DNA of 64,000 nt from Ligustrum vulgare (Eukaryota; Streptophyta; Magnoliopsida; Lamiales; Oleaceae). Shown in pieces: positions 54,187 through 64,000 of the stretch; position 1 is the stretch's first letter, and the number at the start of each line of letters is the position of its first letter. The stretch covers positions 22,696,513 to 22,760,512 of the forward strand of contig OY743181.1 of assembly GCA_963555705.1 (NCBI GenBank), written 5' to 3'. The translations under genes and the position numbers were made by a program. The notes beneath the pieces were generated by a model, which searched no databases, had not been told where the DNA came from, and saw only the letters and a list, made by a program, of their open reading frames with translations.

Positions 54187-55520
54187 ATGGTTAATAGATA
54201 CCAAGCCCGTCCCTCCGCATCCACTGGTCAATCCATTCCGGCCAACACTTTAGCTAAAGATGATATTCCTCCACCTCTTGAAGAGGTTGGGGAAGAACAA
54301 ACCCAGAGGCAACTCCAGACAATGAACCTGTTAGTCGGGAAGATTTCAACGAACTTCAGCAGCAGCTCCGCGAACTTCGTCAAGCTCTTCAACAACAAGA
54401 CAGTCGTCAAGCGCAACCTAACCCGAACACTCCAGGCACAATTCCCAGGGAAGGTCCCCAGCCAGTTAACCCTATGGCTGACCACTCCCCGGGAATCAGG
54501 GGTGCCCATCACATGACAGAAGGATCTGCCAACTTGACACAGCAAGAGATCTCTAGAATCATTCAGGAAGGAATTGCTGATGGAATACGACAGACCACCC
54601 AGGGTCGGGCGTCGTTTGTAAGAAGAACCCCCTTTACTCATGAAATAACATCCTTTCCCTTGCCAGATCGATTTAAATACCCTCGGATAAAGGAATACGA
54701 TGGAACAACATATCCTAACAACCACTTAAACACCTACACAGATGTCATGGACATGCAGAATGCTCCCGATCAGATTCTATGCAAGGCCTTCCCCCAAACA
54801 TTGACAAATTCAGCTCGAGACTGGTTTTCTACGATACCCCCAGGATCCATCTCTTCCTTTGCAGATCTTACTGAGAAGTTCACTGCTTTCTTTGCAAGTA
54901 GCAAAAGAATAAAAAAGACCGCCGCATCCCTCATGCAGTTAAAGTAAGCTCAAGATGAGACGCTGCGTGAATTCATGACTCGGTTCAACGCCGAAAGACT
55001 TCAGATTCCAGATCTCCATATATCATCAGCAATTTCAGCCCTTACCTTGGCTATTCGAGGCCCGGAATTCAGAATGTCCCTATCCAAGAACCCACCATCA
55101 AATGTAACAGAGCTTCTTCGGAGAGCGGAAAAGTACATAAACATGGAGGAAACACTTTTGTCAGTTCGGGCACAAGATCAAGGGCACGAGACAGTAGCAA
55201 AGTCTTCACAATCAACAAGGCAGGGAAATAAGAGATCGAGACAGGAAGATGAGAAAAGTTCTTCCCGAAATAACCAGAAGGGGAACGGTCATGGGCATCA
55301 GAGTTTAACTCCGTTAAACACACCCCAATCTCACATTCTTATGGAAATCAAAGGACGTGAAGATTTGTGATGGCCCAAGCCTATTAAGGGGAAAGTCGAC
55401 GAAAAGAATCGACATAAGTATTGCGAATTTCACAAGAGCCCGGGCCATACCACGGACGATTGCAGAACTTTGAAACAGGAGATAGAAGCCCTCATAAAAA
55501 GAGGTTTCTTGGGGCATTAA
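54187..55520 (+). pseudogene. gag: Gypsy Gag, broken by two frameshifts and two stops
   Basis: The start at 54187 (NRYQARPSASTGQSIPAN) runs in frame 1. Near 54305 the sense sequence moves to another frame (EDFNELQQQLRELRQALQQQ, a coiled coil). From 54474 Gag continues (core FKYPRIKEYDGTTYPNNHL; ARDWFSTIPPGSI-SFADL) to a TAA at 54945, where family members have Gln. It resumes 54975-55367, hits TGA, then reaches a knuckle-like CEFHKSPGHTTDDC (about 55418-55460). It ends at 55520, where pol lies in another frame. A functional capsid cannot be made by this copy. Confidence 0.85.
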
Positions 55521-58500
55521 CAAGAGAAGAAAGTATCAGATCTGCTGGCACCATAAATTTCATCGTCGGAGGAATAACATTTGGGGGTGATTCAAACAAC
55601 GCCCGAAAAAACCATGCCCGTGCTCTAAGTGATCGGGAAGAAAGGTCGGGATGTCATGACCAGGAGATCTCGAACAACATCAGCTTCAGCAATGCTGACA
55701 TGGAAGGAATTTCGTATCCTCATGACGATGCTTTTGTTATCAGTGTGATAATAGCCAATTTTGATGTCAAGAGAGTGCTAGTTGACAACGGAAGCGCAGC
55801 CAACGTTCTTTCCTTGGAAGCTTTCAATCAGATGCAACTTCCCAAAGATTGGCTTCGACGGGTCCTTACTCCCCTTACTAGGTTTGGTGGAGGAACCGTG
55901 AAACCCGAAGGTTTAATTGTCCTTCCCACTTCACTGGGATCAGAAGAAAAACGTGTAACGAAGATGACTCCTTTCCAAGTGGTGAAAACTCCTATGGCCT
56001 ACAATGCCATCTTGGGAAGACCATTCCTGAACAACCTGAGAGCTATAGTATCAACTTATCACTTGGCAATCAAGTTCCCAACTCCCGCAGGCATAGCAAC
56101 TATTCAGGGAAGTCAATCTGTAGCCAGGAGTTGCTATATCAGTTGTATTGGAAAGGGCAAGCCGGATCTGGTGTCGATAGAACTTCCTCTCGAAGAAAGA
56201 ATGTCGCCAGTAGAAAAGTTAGAAGAGGTTCATGACTCAGAGGGGAAGAGCTTCACAATTGGGAGAGAACTCCCCAAAACGATGAAGGAAGAATTGTCAC
56301 AGTGTTTAAAGAGGAATATCGATGTTTTTGCTTGGAGTGCTGAAGATATGCCCGGGATAGATCCCGAGCTCGTCGAGCACGGACTCAACGTCATGCCCGA
56401 CAAGAAGCCCGTGAAGCAGCGAAGAAGACAGTTTGCCACAGAAAGAAGACAGATAATAAAAGAGGAAATAGATAAACTCTTGAAAGCAGGATTCATCAAA
56501 GAAGTGAAGTATCCAGAGTGGCTAGCCAATGTGGTCTTGGTGAAGAATCCGAATGGCAAGTGGCGAGTTTGTATAGACTTCACAGATTTGAATAAAGCAT
56601 GTCCGAAAGATAGTTATCCCCTTCCCAGAATCGACAGGTTGGTAGATTCCACGTCTGGCTCCGAACTTTACAGCTTCCTAGACGCCTTCTCGGGATATCA
56701 TCAGATTCGGATGGCACAGGAAGATCAGGAAAAAACTTCCTTCGTGGCAGATGAAGGAATATACTGTTACAAGGTCATGCCGTTTGGATTGAAGAATGCA
56801 GGAGCCACGTATCAAAGGTTGGTTAACATGGTCTTCTCCCAACACATTGGGCTTAACATTGAAGTCTACGTTGATGACATGGTTGTAAAAAGCTCAAGAA
56901 AGAAAGACCACATTGCTGACCTTGAGGACGTATTCAATACGCTTAGAAAACATCGGATGAAACTCAATCCTGCAAAGTGCGCCTTCGAAGTAGGCTCAGG
57001 AAAGTTCTTGGGATTCATGATCACTCAGAGAGGTATCGAAGCTAATCCAGATAAAATTTCAGCCCTAGCTTCAATGGAACCTCCCCGAAACATCAGGGAA
57101 GTACAAAAATTAATAGGAAGAGTAGCGGCATTAGGTAGATTCATGTCAAAGGCAGCAGACAAATGTTTCCCCTTCTTCAAGACTCTCCGAGGAAACAAGG
57201 ACTTCAGATGGGACGAGGAATGTGAGGTCTCCTTCAGGAAGTTGAAAGAATACTTGGGGACACCTCCGATACTGGTAAAGCCGAATCCAGGGGACAATCT
57301 GTTCCTATATCTAGCAGTGTCTGATCATGCTGTGAGCGCCGTTTTAATTAAAGAGGAAGAGAAGACCCAAAAGCCTATATATTATGTTAGTAAGATGATG
57401 TTGGAAGTAGAAACCCGATACACATTGGCAGAGCAGCTCGCACTTGCCCTGGTTACAACAGCGAGAAAGTTAAGACCATACTTTCAAGCCCATGCAATAA
57501 CTGTCCTCACAAACCAGCCCTTGAAGCAAATCTTGCAAAAACCATATGTATCCGGTCGTCTACTAAAGTGGTCAATCGAGCTCAGGGAGTATGACATCGA
57601 GTTCAAACCTCGAACTTCCATCAAAGCACAGGTCTTGGCTGACTTTGTTGCCGAACTAACACCAAGACCTCGGGGGCCGACAGGTCATGACCGGGAAGAG
57701 ACCACATGGACCTTGCAAGTGGATGGAGCATCGAATGCTGAAGGTTCGGGGGCCAGAATCATATTAAAGAAAGATGACGGCACAATGAAAATTCAGTGCG
57801 CAATACGTTTTGGCTTCCCAGCAACCAATAATGATGCAGAGTATGAGGCCGTAATTGCTGGACTTCAAGCAGCTCAACACCTAGGGGTCGAGCATGTCAA
57901 GGTCCTTAGTGATTCACAATTAGTGGTAGAACAGGTAAACGGCACTTTTGAAGCGAAAGATGAGAAAATTTCATCTTACAGGATGATGGTCTTGGACTTG
58001 CAAAGGAAGTTCAAGTCTTGCTGCATAAACAAAATTCCGAGGTCCGCCAATCACAAAGCGGATGCCCTGTCAAGACTTACTTCTTTCAATCTAGACCACC
58101 TGGATAGGACCGTGTTTGTACGAACTCTTCATGAGCCTAGTATCATACAACAACCCGAGGTCATGGATATTTCTTATCAAGAGCCCAGTTGGATGGATCC
58201 AATAATTGAATATCTAACATCAGGAAAGTTGCCAGATGACAAAGTAAAGGCCAGAAAAATCAAAGCAAGAGCCCCGAGGTATACCTTGTTGCAGAATACC
58301 TTGTTCCGCCGAAGCTTCACACTTCCTTATCTGCGATGCCTAACTCCAAAAGAAGCAGCTCTTGCTATGGCCGAAGTTCATGAAGGAATTTGTGGAGGAC
58401 ACCAGGGAGCAAGAGCTTTAGCACTGAAACTGATAAGATACTGGTACTATTGGCCGAATATGAAGAAGGATTCCCTTAGTTATGTGAAAGCCTGTGACAA

Positions 58501-59419
58501 GTGCCAAAGATTCGCAGCCCGATTACATCAACCTACGGAAGAGCTATCCTCAATCTCTTGCCCATACCCTTTCGCACAATGGGGAATCGACATACTCGGG
58601 CCTTTCCCTATAGCCCGGGGTCAGGTCAAGTTCTTAGCAGTTGCAGTGGAATACTTCACTAAGTGGGTGGAAGCCGAACCGCTAGCCGTGATCACAGAAC
58701 AAAAGTTGGAAGCATTTGTGTGGAAATCAATAGTTTTCCGTTTTGGTCTTCCCAAGACATTAATAACGGATAACGGGCGTCAATTTGAGTGCCAAGCCTT
58801 CAAGAAATTCTGCAAGAATCTGGGAATAGAGCACAGGTTGACCTCCGTTTCGCACCCGCAGAGCAATAAGTTGGCTGAAGTAACAAATAGGCTCATCTTA
58901 CAAGACTTGAAGACTCGCCTTGGCAGTGCCAAGGGAGATTGGCCCGATCTTCTCCCAGAAATACTTTGGACCAACCGAACCACCTTCAAGACAGCAACAG
59001 GGGAAACCCCATTCATGCTTGCCTTCGGGATGGAAGCCGCTGTTCCCATAGAAGTAACCATTCCAGGCTTCCGTGCCATGGCCATAGGCTCGCCCGACCA
59101 CATCGAAGGGCAGAGAGAAAGTCTGGATCTTCTAGAAGAAGTCAGGGAAAACGCATCATTAAGAATAGCAGCCTATCAACAGGCCATGTCTAAAAAGTTT
59201 AATATCCGAGTGAAGAAGAGGGAGTTCAGAATGGGGGATCTCGTCCTTCGCCGCAGTGAGGCTGCCGGTCATCAACCAAGGAAACTTGGGCCCATTTGGG
59301 AAGGACCTTATGAAGTCATCCGGAAGGTGGGCAAGGGCTCATACAGCCTCCGCACAATGGATTCAAAGCCTCTTCCTCGGCCATGGAATGTGGAGAACTT
59401 GAAGCCATACTACAAGTAA
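55421..59419 (+). CDS. pol: Gypsy Pol polyprotein (PR-RT-RNH-aRNH-IN), open throughout
   Basis: 1332 codons; the first 30 or so are out-of-frame Gag sequence and Pol proper starts near 55510. Protease: LVDNGSAANVL at residues 120-130. RT: DLNKACPKDSYPLP, MPFGLKNAGATYQ, YVDDMVV near 483. First RNase H: FLYLAVSDHAVSAVL, TNQPL. Second, archaeal-type RNase H: LQVDGASNAEGSGA (about 766), NDAEYEA, LSDSQLVV, HKADALS, all catalytic acids present. Integrase: H-H-C-C finger (about 987-1027), WGIDILGPF, ITDNGRQF and AEVTNR give the full D-D-E triad (about 1055, 1116, 1152). The C-terminus ends WNVENLKPYYK. It looks catalytically competent. Confidence 0.93.
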   Translation: MRISQEPGPYHGRLQNFETGDRSPHKKRFLGALTREESIRSAGTINFIVGGITFGGDSNNARKNHARALSDREERSGCHDQEISNNISFSNADMEGISYPHDDAFVISVIIANFDVKRVLVDNGSAANVLSLEAFNQMQLPKDWLRRVLTPLTRFGGGTVKPEGLIVLPTSLGSEEKRVTKMTPFQVVKTPMAYNAILGRPFLNNLRAIVSTYHLAIKFPTPAGIATIQGSQSVARSCYISCIGKGKPDLVSIELPLEERMSPVEKLEEVHDSEGKSFTIGRELPKTMKEELSQCLKRNIDVFAWSAEDMPGIDPELVEHGLNVMPDKKPVKQRRRQFATERRQIIKEEIDKLLKAGFIKEVKYPEWLANVVLVKNPNGKWRVCIDFTDLNKACPKDSYPLPRIDRLVDSTSGSELYSFLDAFSGYHQIRMAQEDQEKTSFVADEGIYCYKVMPFGLKNAGATYQRLVNMVFSQHIGLNIEVYVDDMVVKSSRKKDHIADLEDVFNTLRKHRMKLNPAKCAFEVGSGKFLGFMITQRGIEANPDKISALASMEPPRNIREVQKLIGRVAALGRFMSKAADKCFPFFKTLRGNKDFRWDEECEVSFRKLKEYLGTPPILVKPNPGDNLFLYLAVSDHAVSAVLIKEEEKTQKPIYYVSKMMLEVETRYTLAEQLALALVTTARKLRPYFQAHAITVLTNQPLKQILQKPYVSGRLLKWSIELREYDIEFKPRTSIKAQVLADFVAELTPRPRGPTGHDREETTWTLQVDGASNAEGSGARIILKKDDGTMKIQCAIRFGFPATNNDAEYEAVIAGLQAAQHLGVEHVKVLSDSQLVVEQVNGTFEAKDEKISSYRMMVLDLQRKFKSCCINKIPRSANHKADALSRLTSFNLDHLDRTVFVRTLHEPSIIQQPEVMDISYQEPSWMDPIIEYLTSGKLPDDKVKARKIKARAPRYTLLQNTLFRRSFTLPYLRCLTPKEAALAMAEVHEGICGGHQGARALALKLIRYWYYWPNMKKDSLSYVKACDKCQRFAARLHQPTEELSSISCPYPFAQWGIDILGPFPIARGQVKFLAVAVEYFTKWVEAEPLAVITEQKLEAFVWKSIVFRFGLPKTLITDNGRQFECQAFKKFCKNLGIEHRLTSVSHPQSNKLAEVTNRLILQDLKTRLGSAKGDWPDLLPEILWTNRTTFKTATGETPFMLAFGMEAAVPIEVTIPGFRAMAIGSPDHIEGQRESLDLLEEVRENASLRIAAYQQAMSKKFNIRVKKREFRMGDLVLRRSEAAGHQPRKLGPIWEGPYEVIRKVGKGSYSLRTMDSKPLPRPWNVENLKPYYK

Positions 59420-59439
59420 TCATATCTCTGTTGATATCA

Positions 59440-59680
59440 AGTCATTTAGTCCTATTAAAGTCGGGCCTGCGCGCCCATTTTTTATTTTCGAACTTGCACG
59501 TCCATTAGTCCTATTAAGGTCGGGACTGGGCGCCCATTTTTTATTTTCGGACTTGCACGTCCATTAGTCCTATCAAGGTCAGGCATGCGCGCCCATTTTT
59601 TATTTTTACTTACGGACTTGCACGTCCATCGGTCAATATTATAGTCAGGCCTGCGTGTCCATTGCTTTGTCTTTCAGTGT
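59440..59680 (+). repeat. Gypsy 3' tandem repeat block 1
   Basis: About 3.5 units of a 65-75-bp sequence containing GGTCGGGCCTGCGCGCCCATTTTTTATTTT and CGGACTTGCACGTCCAT, just after pol. Confidence 0.85.
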
Positions 59681-59814
59681 CAGGGATGGGTACTCTTTTT
59701 CCTTGTCCAAATTTTTTCCCAATGGGTTTTTCTGGATAAGGTTTTAACGAGGCCCATCGTTCAGTCCCCCTTCAATAAAAATACTTCTTCCAAAGAATGA
59801 GCACTACAAAGATC

Positions 59815-60165
59815 ATATGTCAAAGTAATTTACAAGGTCATCCACATGACTTTACAAATTATTTCCCATCCAATAATTTACAATGTCTCATGGCAAGACT
59901 TTACAAATTATTCTTCCACGAATAAATTACAAGGTCTCATGGCAAGACATTACAAATTATTTCCCATCAAATAATTTACAATGTCTCATGGTAAGACTTT
60001 ACAAATTATTCTTCCACGAATAATTTACAAGGTCTCATGGCAAGACGTTACAAATTATTTCCCATCAAATAATTTACAATGTCTCATGGTAAGACTTTAC
60101 AAATTATTCTTCCACGAATAATTTACAAGGTCTCATGGCAAGGCGTTACAAATTATTTCTATAAT
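59815..60165 (+). repeat. Gypsy 3' tandem repeat block 2
   Basis: About 3.5 units of a 97-bp sequence, each containing ATTTCCCATC(A)AATAATT and ATTCTTCCACGAATAATT, with TTTACAA(G/T)GTCTCATGG occurring twice per unit. The units are very similar, so expansion was recent. Satellite-like repeats at this site are known in Ogre-type Tat elements. Confidence 0.9.
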
Positions 60166-60580
60166 TAACAAATACAGGTCGGTATCGCCCGATCTTTTCA
60201 ATTGACTTAAAGGGTCGGGAAATCCCGATCTCTTAAGTTGCACTCAACTCGGTCTTGATGCTACAAAAGGTTAAGACCGTTCTTATGATGGGAAACAAAA
60301 GGTCGGGTACTACCCGACCATATAGTGACAACTAGATAAATTCTAGAAATCTTGTGCTCAACTCCAGGAAATAGTTCGGTATTGCCTGACCTTATCTTAT
60401 CATTTCTGAAAATTGGTGCAAGTAAAAAGCTCGAATTATTTTATGATAAACGAAAGATTATACGAAAATTGACACGAGCTTTGGCAAAAAGAGACATTCT
60501 TCATTAACAAAAACCTTGTTACAAAAAGAGGCCACGAGGTTACTCCTCGGCCTATAAAAGGAAAAGGTACAAAAGATTTT
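60166..60580. other. Gypsy spacer between repeats and antisense gene
   Basis: Contains repeated GGTCGG-x-A-x-CCCGA phrases (60178, 60211, 60301). It would be the 3' untranslated part of the antisense transcript. Confidence 0.45.
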
Positions 60581-60584
60581 CCTA

Positions 60585-62465
60585 CTACTGCTCGGGATCA
60601 CTAGCACGGGCTTCTTCTTCGTCAGACTCGACCTCCACTACATCTTCCATGAAAGGAGTAAGGTCAAGGTCTTCCGTGCCCAATGGGAATTGAGAAAGCG
60701 GGCTGGTATCCAGGTCGGGCGCATGTATCTTGATCCATGCCCGGGCTTGTCTCATGCCCTGGGAATAGGACTCCAGGGCATAGTTCCCCACGGCAAGGTC
60801 ATATTCTTCAGACTTCTTGTAAGCCTCGACCGCCGCCACCTTCGCCACTTCTATCTCTTCCCTTGCCCATCGAAGATCTTCAGATAGTTTGGCATTTTCA
60901 GAGCGGGCAAGGTCCCGGTCTTGAGTCATCAAGGCCAAGTCAGTTTCAATTCTGGTCAACTTTTCTTCAGCATTGTTGGCACGGGTTGCCTCGTACTGAA
61001 CAGAATGTACGAGCTGACTCGTAGCCTCTCCTTGCCGGACACCTTGGTTTATAAGACCCCGGCCAATGCTGAGCATCTGTACGAGTCAAATACTTGTATT
61101 ATTGAAAGCCAAATGCAACACCAAGAGTCTAGAAGGTCGTCTTGAAATTACCTTGAGCTCCGCATTCAGAAAATGGTCCACCCCATTCTCCAGCGAGACT
61201 TCGTCAGAATATTTCTCCAGTAGACCGGGGTGGTAGCTCTCCTCTAATTTGCACCGCAAGTCAGCCTGGGTGGGACCCTCTACAACAACTTCGGGAGGAT
61301 CAGACCTGGTATTCTCTTCTTGGACGGGAAGGCGGCGAACACCTTGGCTGGTCTCGCGCCGAGGAGGAGCTTCAGTGTTCCTTCCTGAAGTTTCGCCCGG
61401 CCCAGAATGTGCCTGGCGTGGCCTTTTTTGTGGCCGTCTGCGAGTTATTCCACCTTCCCTCCTCCTCTCGGTAGCAGCTCGAGCCCTCTCCTCGGCCGCC
61501 TTCCGTAACCTGTCTCCATCAAAAGCCATACCTGTGAAAGAACGGGAAGGTTAGATAAAAAGCAATAAGAAGGGGAAGGTAACATTTTCTAGTAGAAAAA
61601 TGAAATCAACTATTACTTAATTTACAAGGCCGGGTCCTACCGGGCTCCAAGTCTAGGCCAGCCTGACCTAAGATCTCGTTGGTGGTAAGATCTGAAGCCT
61701 CCTCGGCCAGAAGTCCGAAGTCACAAACTCTTATGGCGTTGGCCAAGAGGTCGGCCATCTCGTCCTCCCCCACATTACCCATTCTATTAAAGTTATCTAC
61801 CTCCGGTTTCCTAAAAGTAGGCCAAAAAATATTCTCACCTTCCCGAGGTTTGATATAAAAGAATTTTTGCTTCCAATACTTCAAGGATGAAGGGACCCAG
61901 GGCACCTCAAACCTTCCCTTCCCGCATAAGTAAACGAAGCAGTTACATCGGGGTAAAAACTTCAAGTTTAAAAGGCATTTACAAAGGTTCACGGTAGGTT
62001 CTATCCCTAGACTCCTACATAAAACGAAGAAGTAAGCAAGAATTCTCCACCCGTTTGGGACCAACTGCCCGGGAAGAATGCTGGCCGTTAACAGAAAATC
62101 TATGAAAAAATGATGCAACGGGAACCTGAGGCCGGCCACTAGTGAGTCATGGAATACTACGGTCTCCCCTTCCCGACAATGATATGATACATCATCATGC
62201 TCGGGGGCCCGGGATGAATACCTATCAGATAGACCAAACTTCCTCATGTCAGCCTCGACCATGTGTTCCTTCATCCTACTGTTGTATGTTGGCAACTCTA
62301 GGTCGGGACTGCCCGGTCTATCATCAAATTCAGGGTTATTGACTTCCTCGTCATCGCTCGACTCGTCCCCCCCGGAGGTTGGTAAAACCCTATGGGCTCT
62401 ACGTCTAAGGAATCGTCCAAATTTTCTACCTCCCTAAGGTCCGTGATGTTCACTTGCCTGGCCAT
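60585..62465 (-). CDS. Antisense gene inside the gypsy element, three exons
   Basis: Minus strand. Exons: 62465-61641 (ATG at 62465), 61531-61152 and 61076-60585, with GT-AG introns of 109 and 75 bp and agreeing phases. Product about 565 residues. Exon 1 contains the 'putative gypsy type transposon' (Pfam Transposase_28-like) wording: FHDSLVAGLRFPLHHFFIDFL, PNGWRILAYFFVLC. Exon 2 is basic (RRRPQKRPRQ). Exon 3 is a long coiled coil (NNAEEKLTRIETDLALM and on) with an acidic tail. One defect: the 7-C run at 62367-62373 shifts the frame between the ATG and the main ORF, which starts at 62295. The function is unknown; such antisense ORFs occur in plant Tat elements. Confidence 0.7.
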
Positions 62466-62622
62466 TTTCCTAACGATTAAATTACGAAATAAAATTAACG
62501 TCGGGAGAGGTCGAGATTACCTAAAGGTCGTGCTTGGAATTTTTAGCTCGTGTTAGGCGCTCGGGGAGTTGTCTGGTTTTCACTAAAATTGCAAAGTGAA
62601 AAGAATGAGAGCATAGGGACCA

Positions 62623-62634
62623 CATATATATAGG
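62623..62634 (-). promoter_or_regulatory. TATA box of the antisense gene
   Basis: Minus-strand TCCTATATATATG lies about 160 bp before the ATG at 62465. The strand and distance suit a promoter separate from the LTR. Confidence 0.6.
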
Positions 62635-62829
62635 AGGAAAAAGGAGGAAAAAGGCGGGAAAATTTTTGAAATCCTGCCACTCATTTTTGACACGTGACAG
62701 CAATCCGTGAACTGTGGCATTAATGATGACGCTTAGAATTAAGGACAAAACAGTTGGCGGAATACATCATTAATGAAGGTGACAGATGTCAAAAGTTAAT
62801 TGCATTCAGGCATCAATCCTCGACCCCTG

Positions 62830-62844
62830 ATGCACGGGGGCCAT
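62830..62844 (+). other. Gypsy polypurine tract
   Basis: TGCACGGGGGCCAT directly before the 3' LTR. Confidence 0.7.
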
Positions 62845-63452
62845 TGATCGGGCTGATTCCCGAGGAGAATCCATCCCGGGCAATTGTCGTACCGGTCGTC
62901 CATTTTTTCTTCTATAGGCCGGGGTGTTCGCTCGTCCATGTGACCGTCCCAGCCCATGTATGCCCGGCCAATTTGTGTCCTACGTCCATATAGGGAAACG
63001 TGTCCGGGCTAGCCCGTCCACTTCGGATTCCAGGTGTTCACCGTTTATGGGCTTAAACAATGGGCCACCTTCTTGGGCCCTCATAATACAACATAGCCCA
63101 TAAGGAATCATCCTAAAAAAGAGGAAGTACAATTCTTATAAGATTAGAACTCCTCTTAAAAGGTAAAGTTCACAGCAAAAAGGACTCCTTCCTTAAATTA
63201 AGGAAATTTATGTGCTTTTCAGCCCTATAAATCAGCCTCTTTGATCACATATTATTCATTCACAATTCTTTACGTTTTGCAGTTATATATTCTCTCTTTT
63301 TTCCAGAAAACTGATTCTCACACCGGAGGGGCGACGGGGAGAATCCTCCTCGCCTTTTTTGCAGGTCATCCAAGGCGAGTTCATTGATCTCTTCTAGCAA
63401 TCAAGTATCACCAGATCCTGCCACGTCAAGGTCAGGATTTTTGGCAGCATCA
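62845..63452 (+). repeat. Tat-type gypsy 3' LTR
   Basis: 608 bp, TGATCGGGCTGATT to TTGGCAGCATCA; about 14 substitutions and one 1-base deletion relative to the 5' LTR. Confidence 0.93.
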
Positions 63453-63457
63453 GTAAT

Positions 63458-64000
63458 ATTTTTCGTATGTATGTGTGTGTGTGTGTGTGTGCATTCAGAA
63501 GTTTGTAGTAACTTTTAAATTAACATACCGCAATTGATATCAAATTTATATTGCCTATACTCCTTTTGCCACCATATATCCAGAATGTTTTAAGAACCCT
63601 AAAATTTCAATAAATATTAACAAGTTATAACATTTATATAGAAATTTTGGCAAAATCTCCCTTATAAATTGAATATAACCAACCTGTAGAGAGACTCTGC
63701 CATTAAAACTATCTTAACTTATCAATAATCACAACACAAACATACCAATATCACCTCAAACTCGTTAACAATTATTCTAAGGATACTATCAAAACTTATC
63801 CACCACGCACTAAACAAAAAAACATGATCAATGAAATATATAATTATTTACGTATTCAATAGTGGTCTGATTTGTAGTTTACACTGATTGGACCGCGCTA
63901 AATACAAGAAATACATACTTTTGGATTGTGAACAAATCACAAGCAACATCCAATGATTCCTACGTATTATGAACGTGTAAATACACCTTTAAATGTCAAA
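63458..64000. other. AT-rich flank with a (TG)n microsatellite
   Basis: (TG)n at about 63468-63492. No gene, and no OMT exon 4, is seen in the remainder. Confidence 0.55.

Larger units (their letters stand above)
53543..63452 (+). mobile_element. Full-length Tat-type Ty3/gypsy retrotransposon with antisense gene (TSD GTAAT)
   Basis: 9910 bp, flanked by GTAAT at 53538-53542 and 63453-63457. Order: LTR, PBS, broken gag, intact pol with a second RNase H after the first, two tandem-repeat blocks, a minus-strand spliced gene, PPT, LTR. The extra RNase H, the DNGSAANVL protease motif and the antisense ORF place it in the Tat group (Ogre/Retand relatives). The LTRs differ at about 15 of 608 positions by eye (about 2.5%), so it is fairly recent. 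Confidence 0.95.

Noticed and set aside
54228..54725. 165-codon minus-strand ORF opposite gypsy gag
   Set aside because: No motif; overlaps recognisable Gag on the plus strand and lacks the promoter/splice support seen for 60585-62465.
58780..59103. Minus-strand ORFs opposite integrase
   Set aside because: Shadow frames of an intact, motif-rich pol.

Overview
This is a window of plant nuclear DNA, almost certainly from a dicot. The evidence is a spliced caffeic-acid-type O-methyltransferase (COMT-like) gene family, plant-type Copia, Ty3/gypsy, CACTA, hAT and Cassandra elements, an endogenous pararetrovirus remnant, and long AT-rich intergenic DNA. No bacterial, organellar or CRISPR features are seen. 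The species cannot be named from the sequence.

The only cellular gene family recognised is a local O-methyltransferase (OMT) cluster. One copy (31047-39704) reads as a complete four-exon, 370-codon gene. Its intron 3 has been expanded to 6.6 kb by a dead minus-strand Copia element (33508-39088, TSD AATAC). A second copy (47042-50499) keeps exons 1-3 but has lost the GT donor after exon 2 and has no exon 4 in the window. It preserves the empty insertion site of that Copia and carries its own insertions, including a complete Cassandra TRIM with 5S-rRNA-like LTRs. A third piece (1-4121) is a segmental duplicate of 37073-40936 that includes the Copia LTR and OMT exon 4. A fourth piece (about 43340-43570) is only a 3'-flank fragment.

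Layout: 1-4121 duplicated OMT/Copia block; 4122-6200 unidentified DNA with a Helitron-like end and hAT-like GC-rich repeats; about 6.2-22.86 kb one CACTA-type element (arrays of TTTACGGCGTGC hairpins, right end GTTGTAGTG) that was invaded by a degenerate gypsy element (8132-14586, TSD CTACT, itself holding a solo LTR at 10816-11634, TSD CGTGG) and by a young, nearly complete Copia (14971-21428, TSD GAACA); 22.9-24.3 kb AT-rich filler; 24.3-29.9 kb degenerate endogenous pararetrovirus on the minus strand; 30.1-30.9 kb tandem repeats and a solo LTR upstream of OMT copy 1; 31.0-39.7 kb OMT copy 1; 40.6-43.3 kb a Copia 3' half carrying a hAT MITE and a solo Cassandra LTR; 43976-45001 a non-autonomous CACTA; 45.0-47.1 kb a triplicated OMT 5' unit split by a 1.7-kb solo LTR; 47.0-52.0 kb OMT copy 2; 53543-63452 a full-length Tat-type Ty3/gypsy element (TSD GTAAT) with an intact pol ORF, two 3' tandem-repeat blocks and a spliced antisense gene with its own TATA box; 63458-64000 featureless flank.

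The insertions can be ordered because most have clean target-site duplications and because paralogous OMT copies supply pre-insertion sequences. Calls rest on motif recognition by eye. No database search or alignment was run, so percentages and counts are hand estimates.
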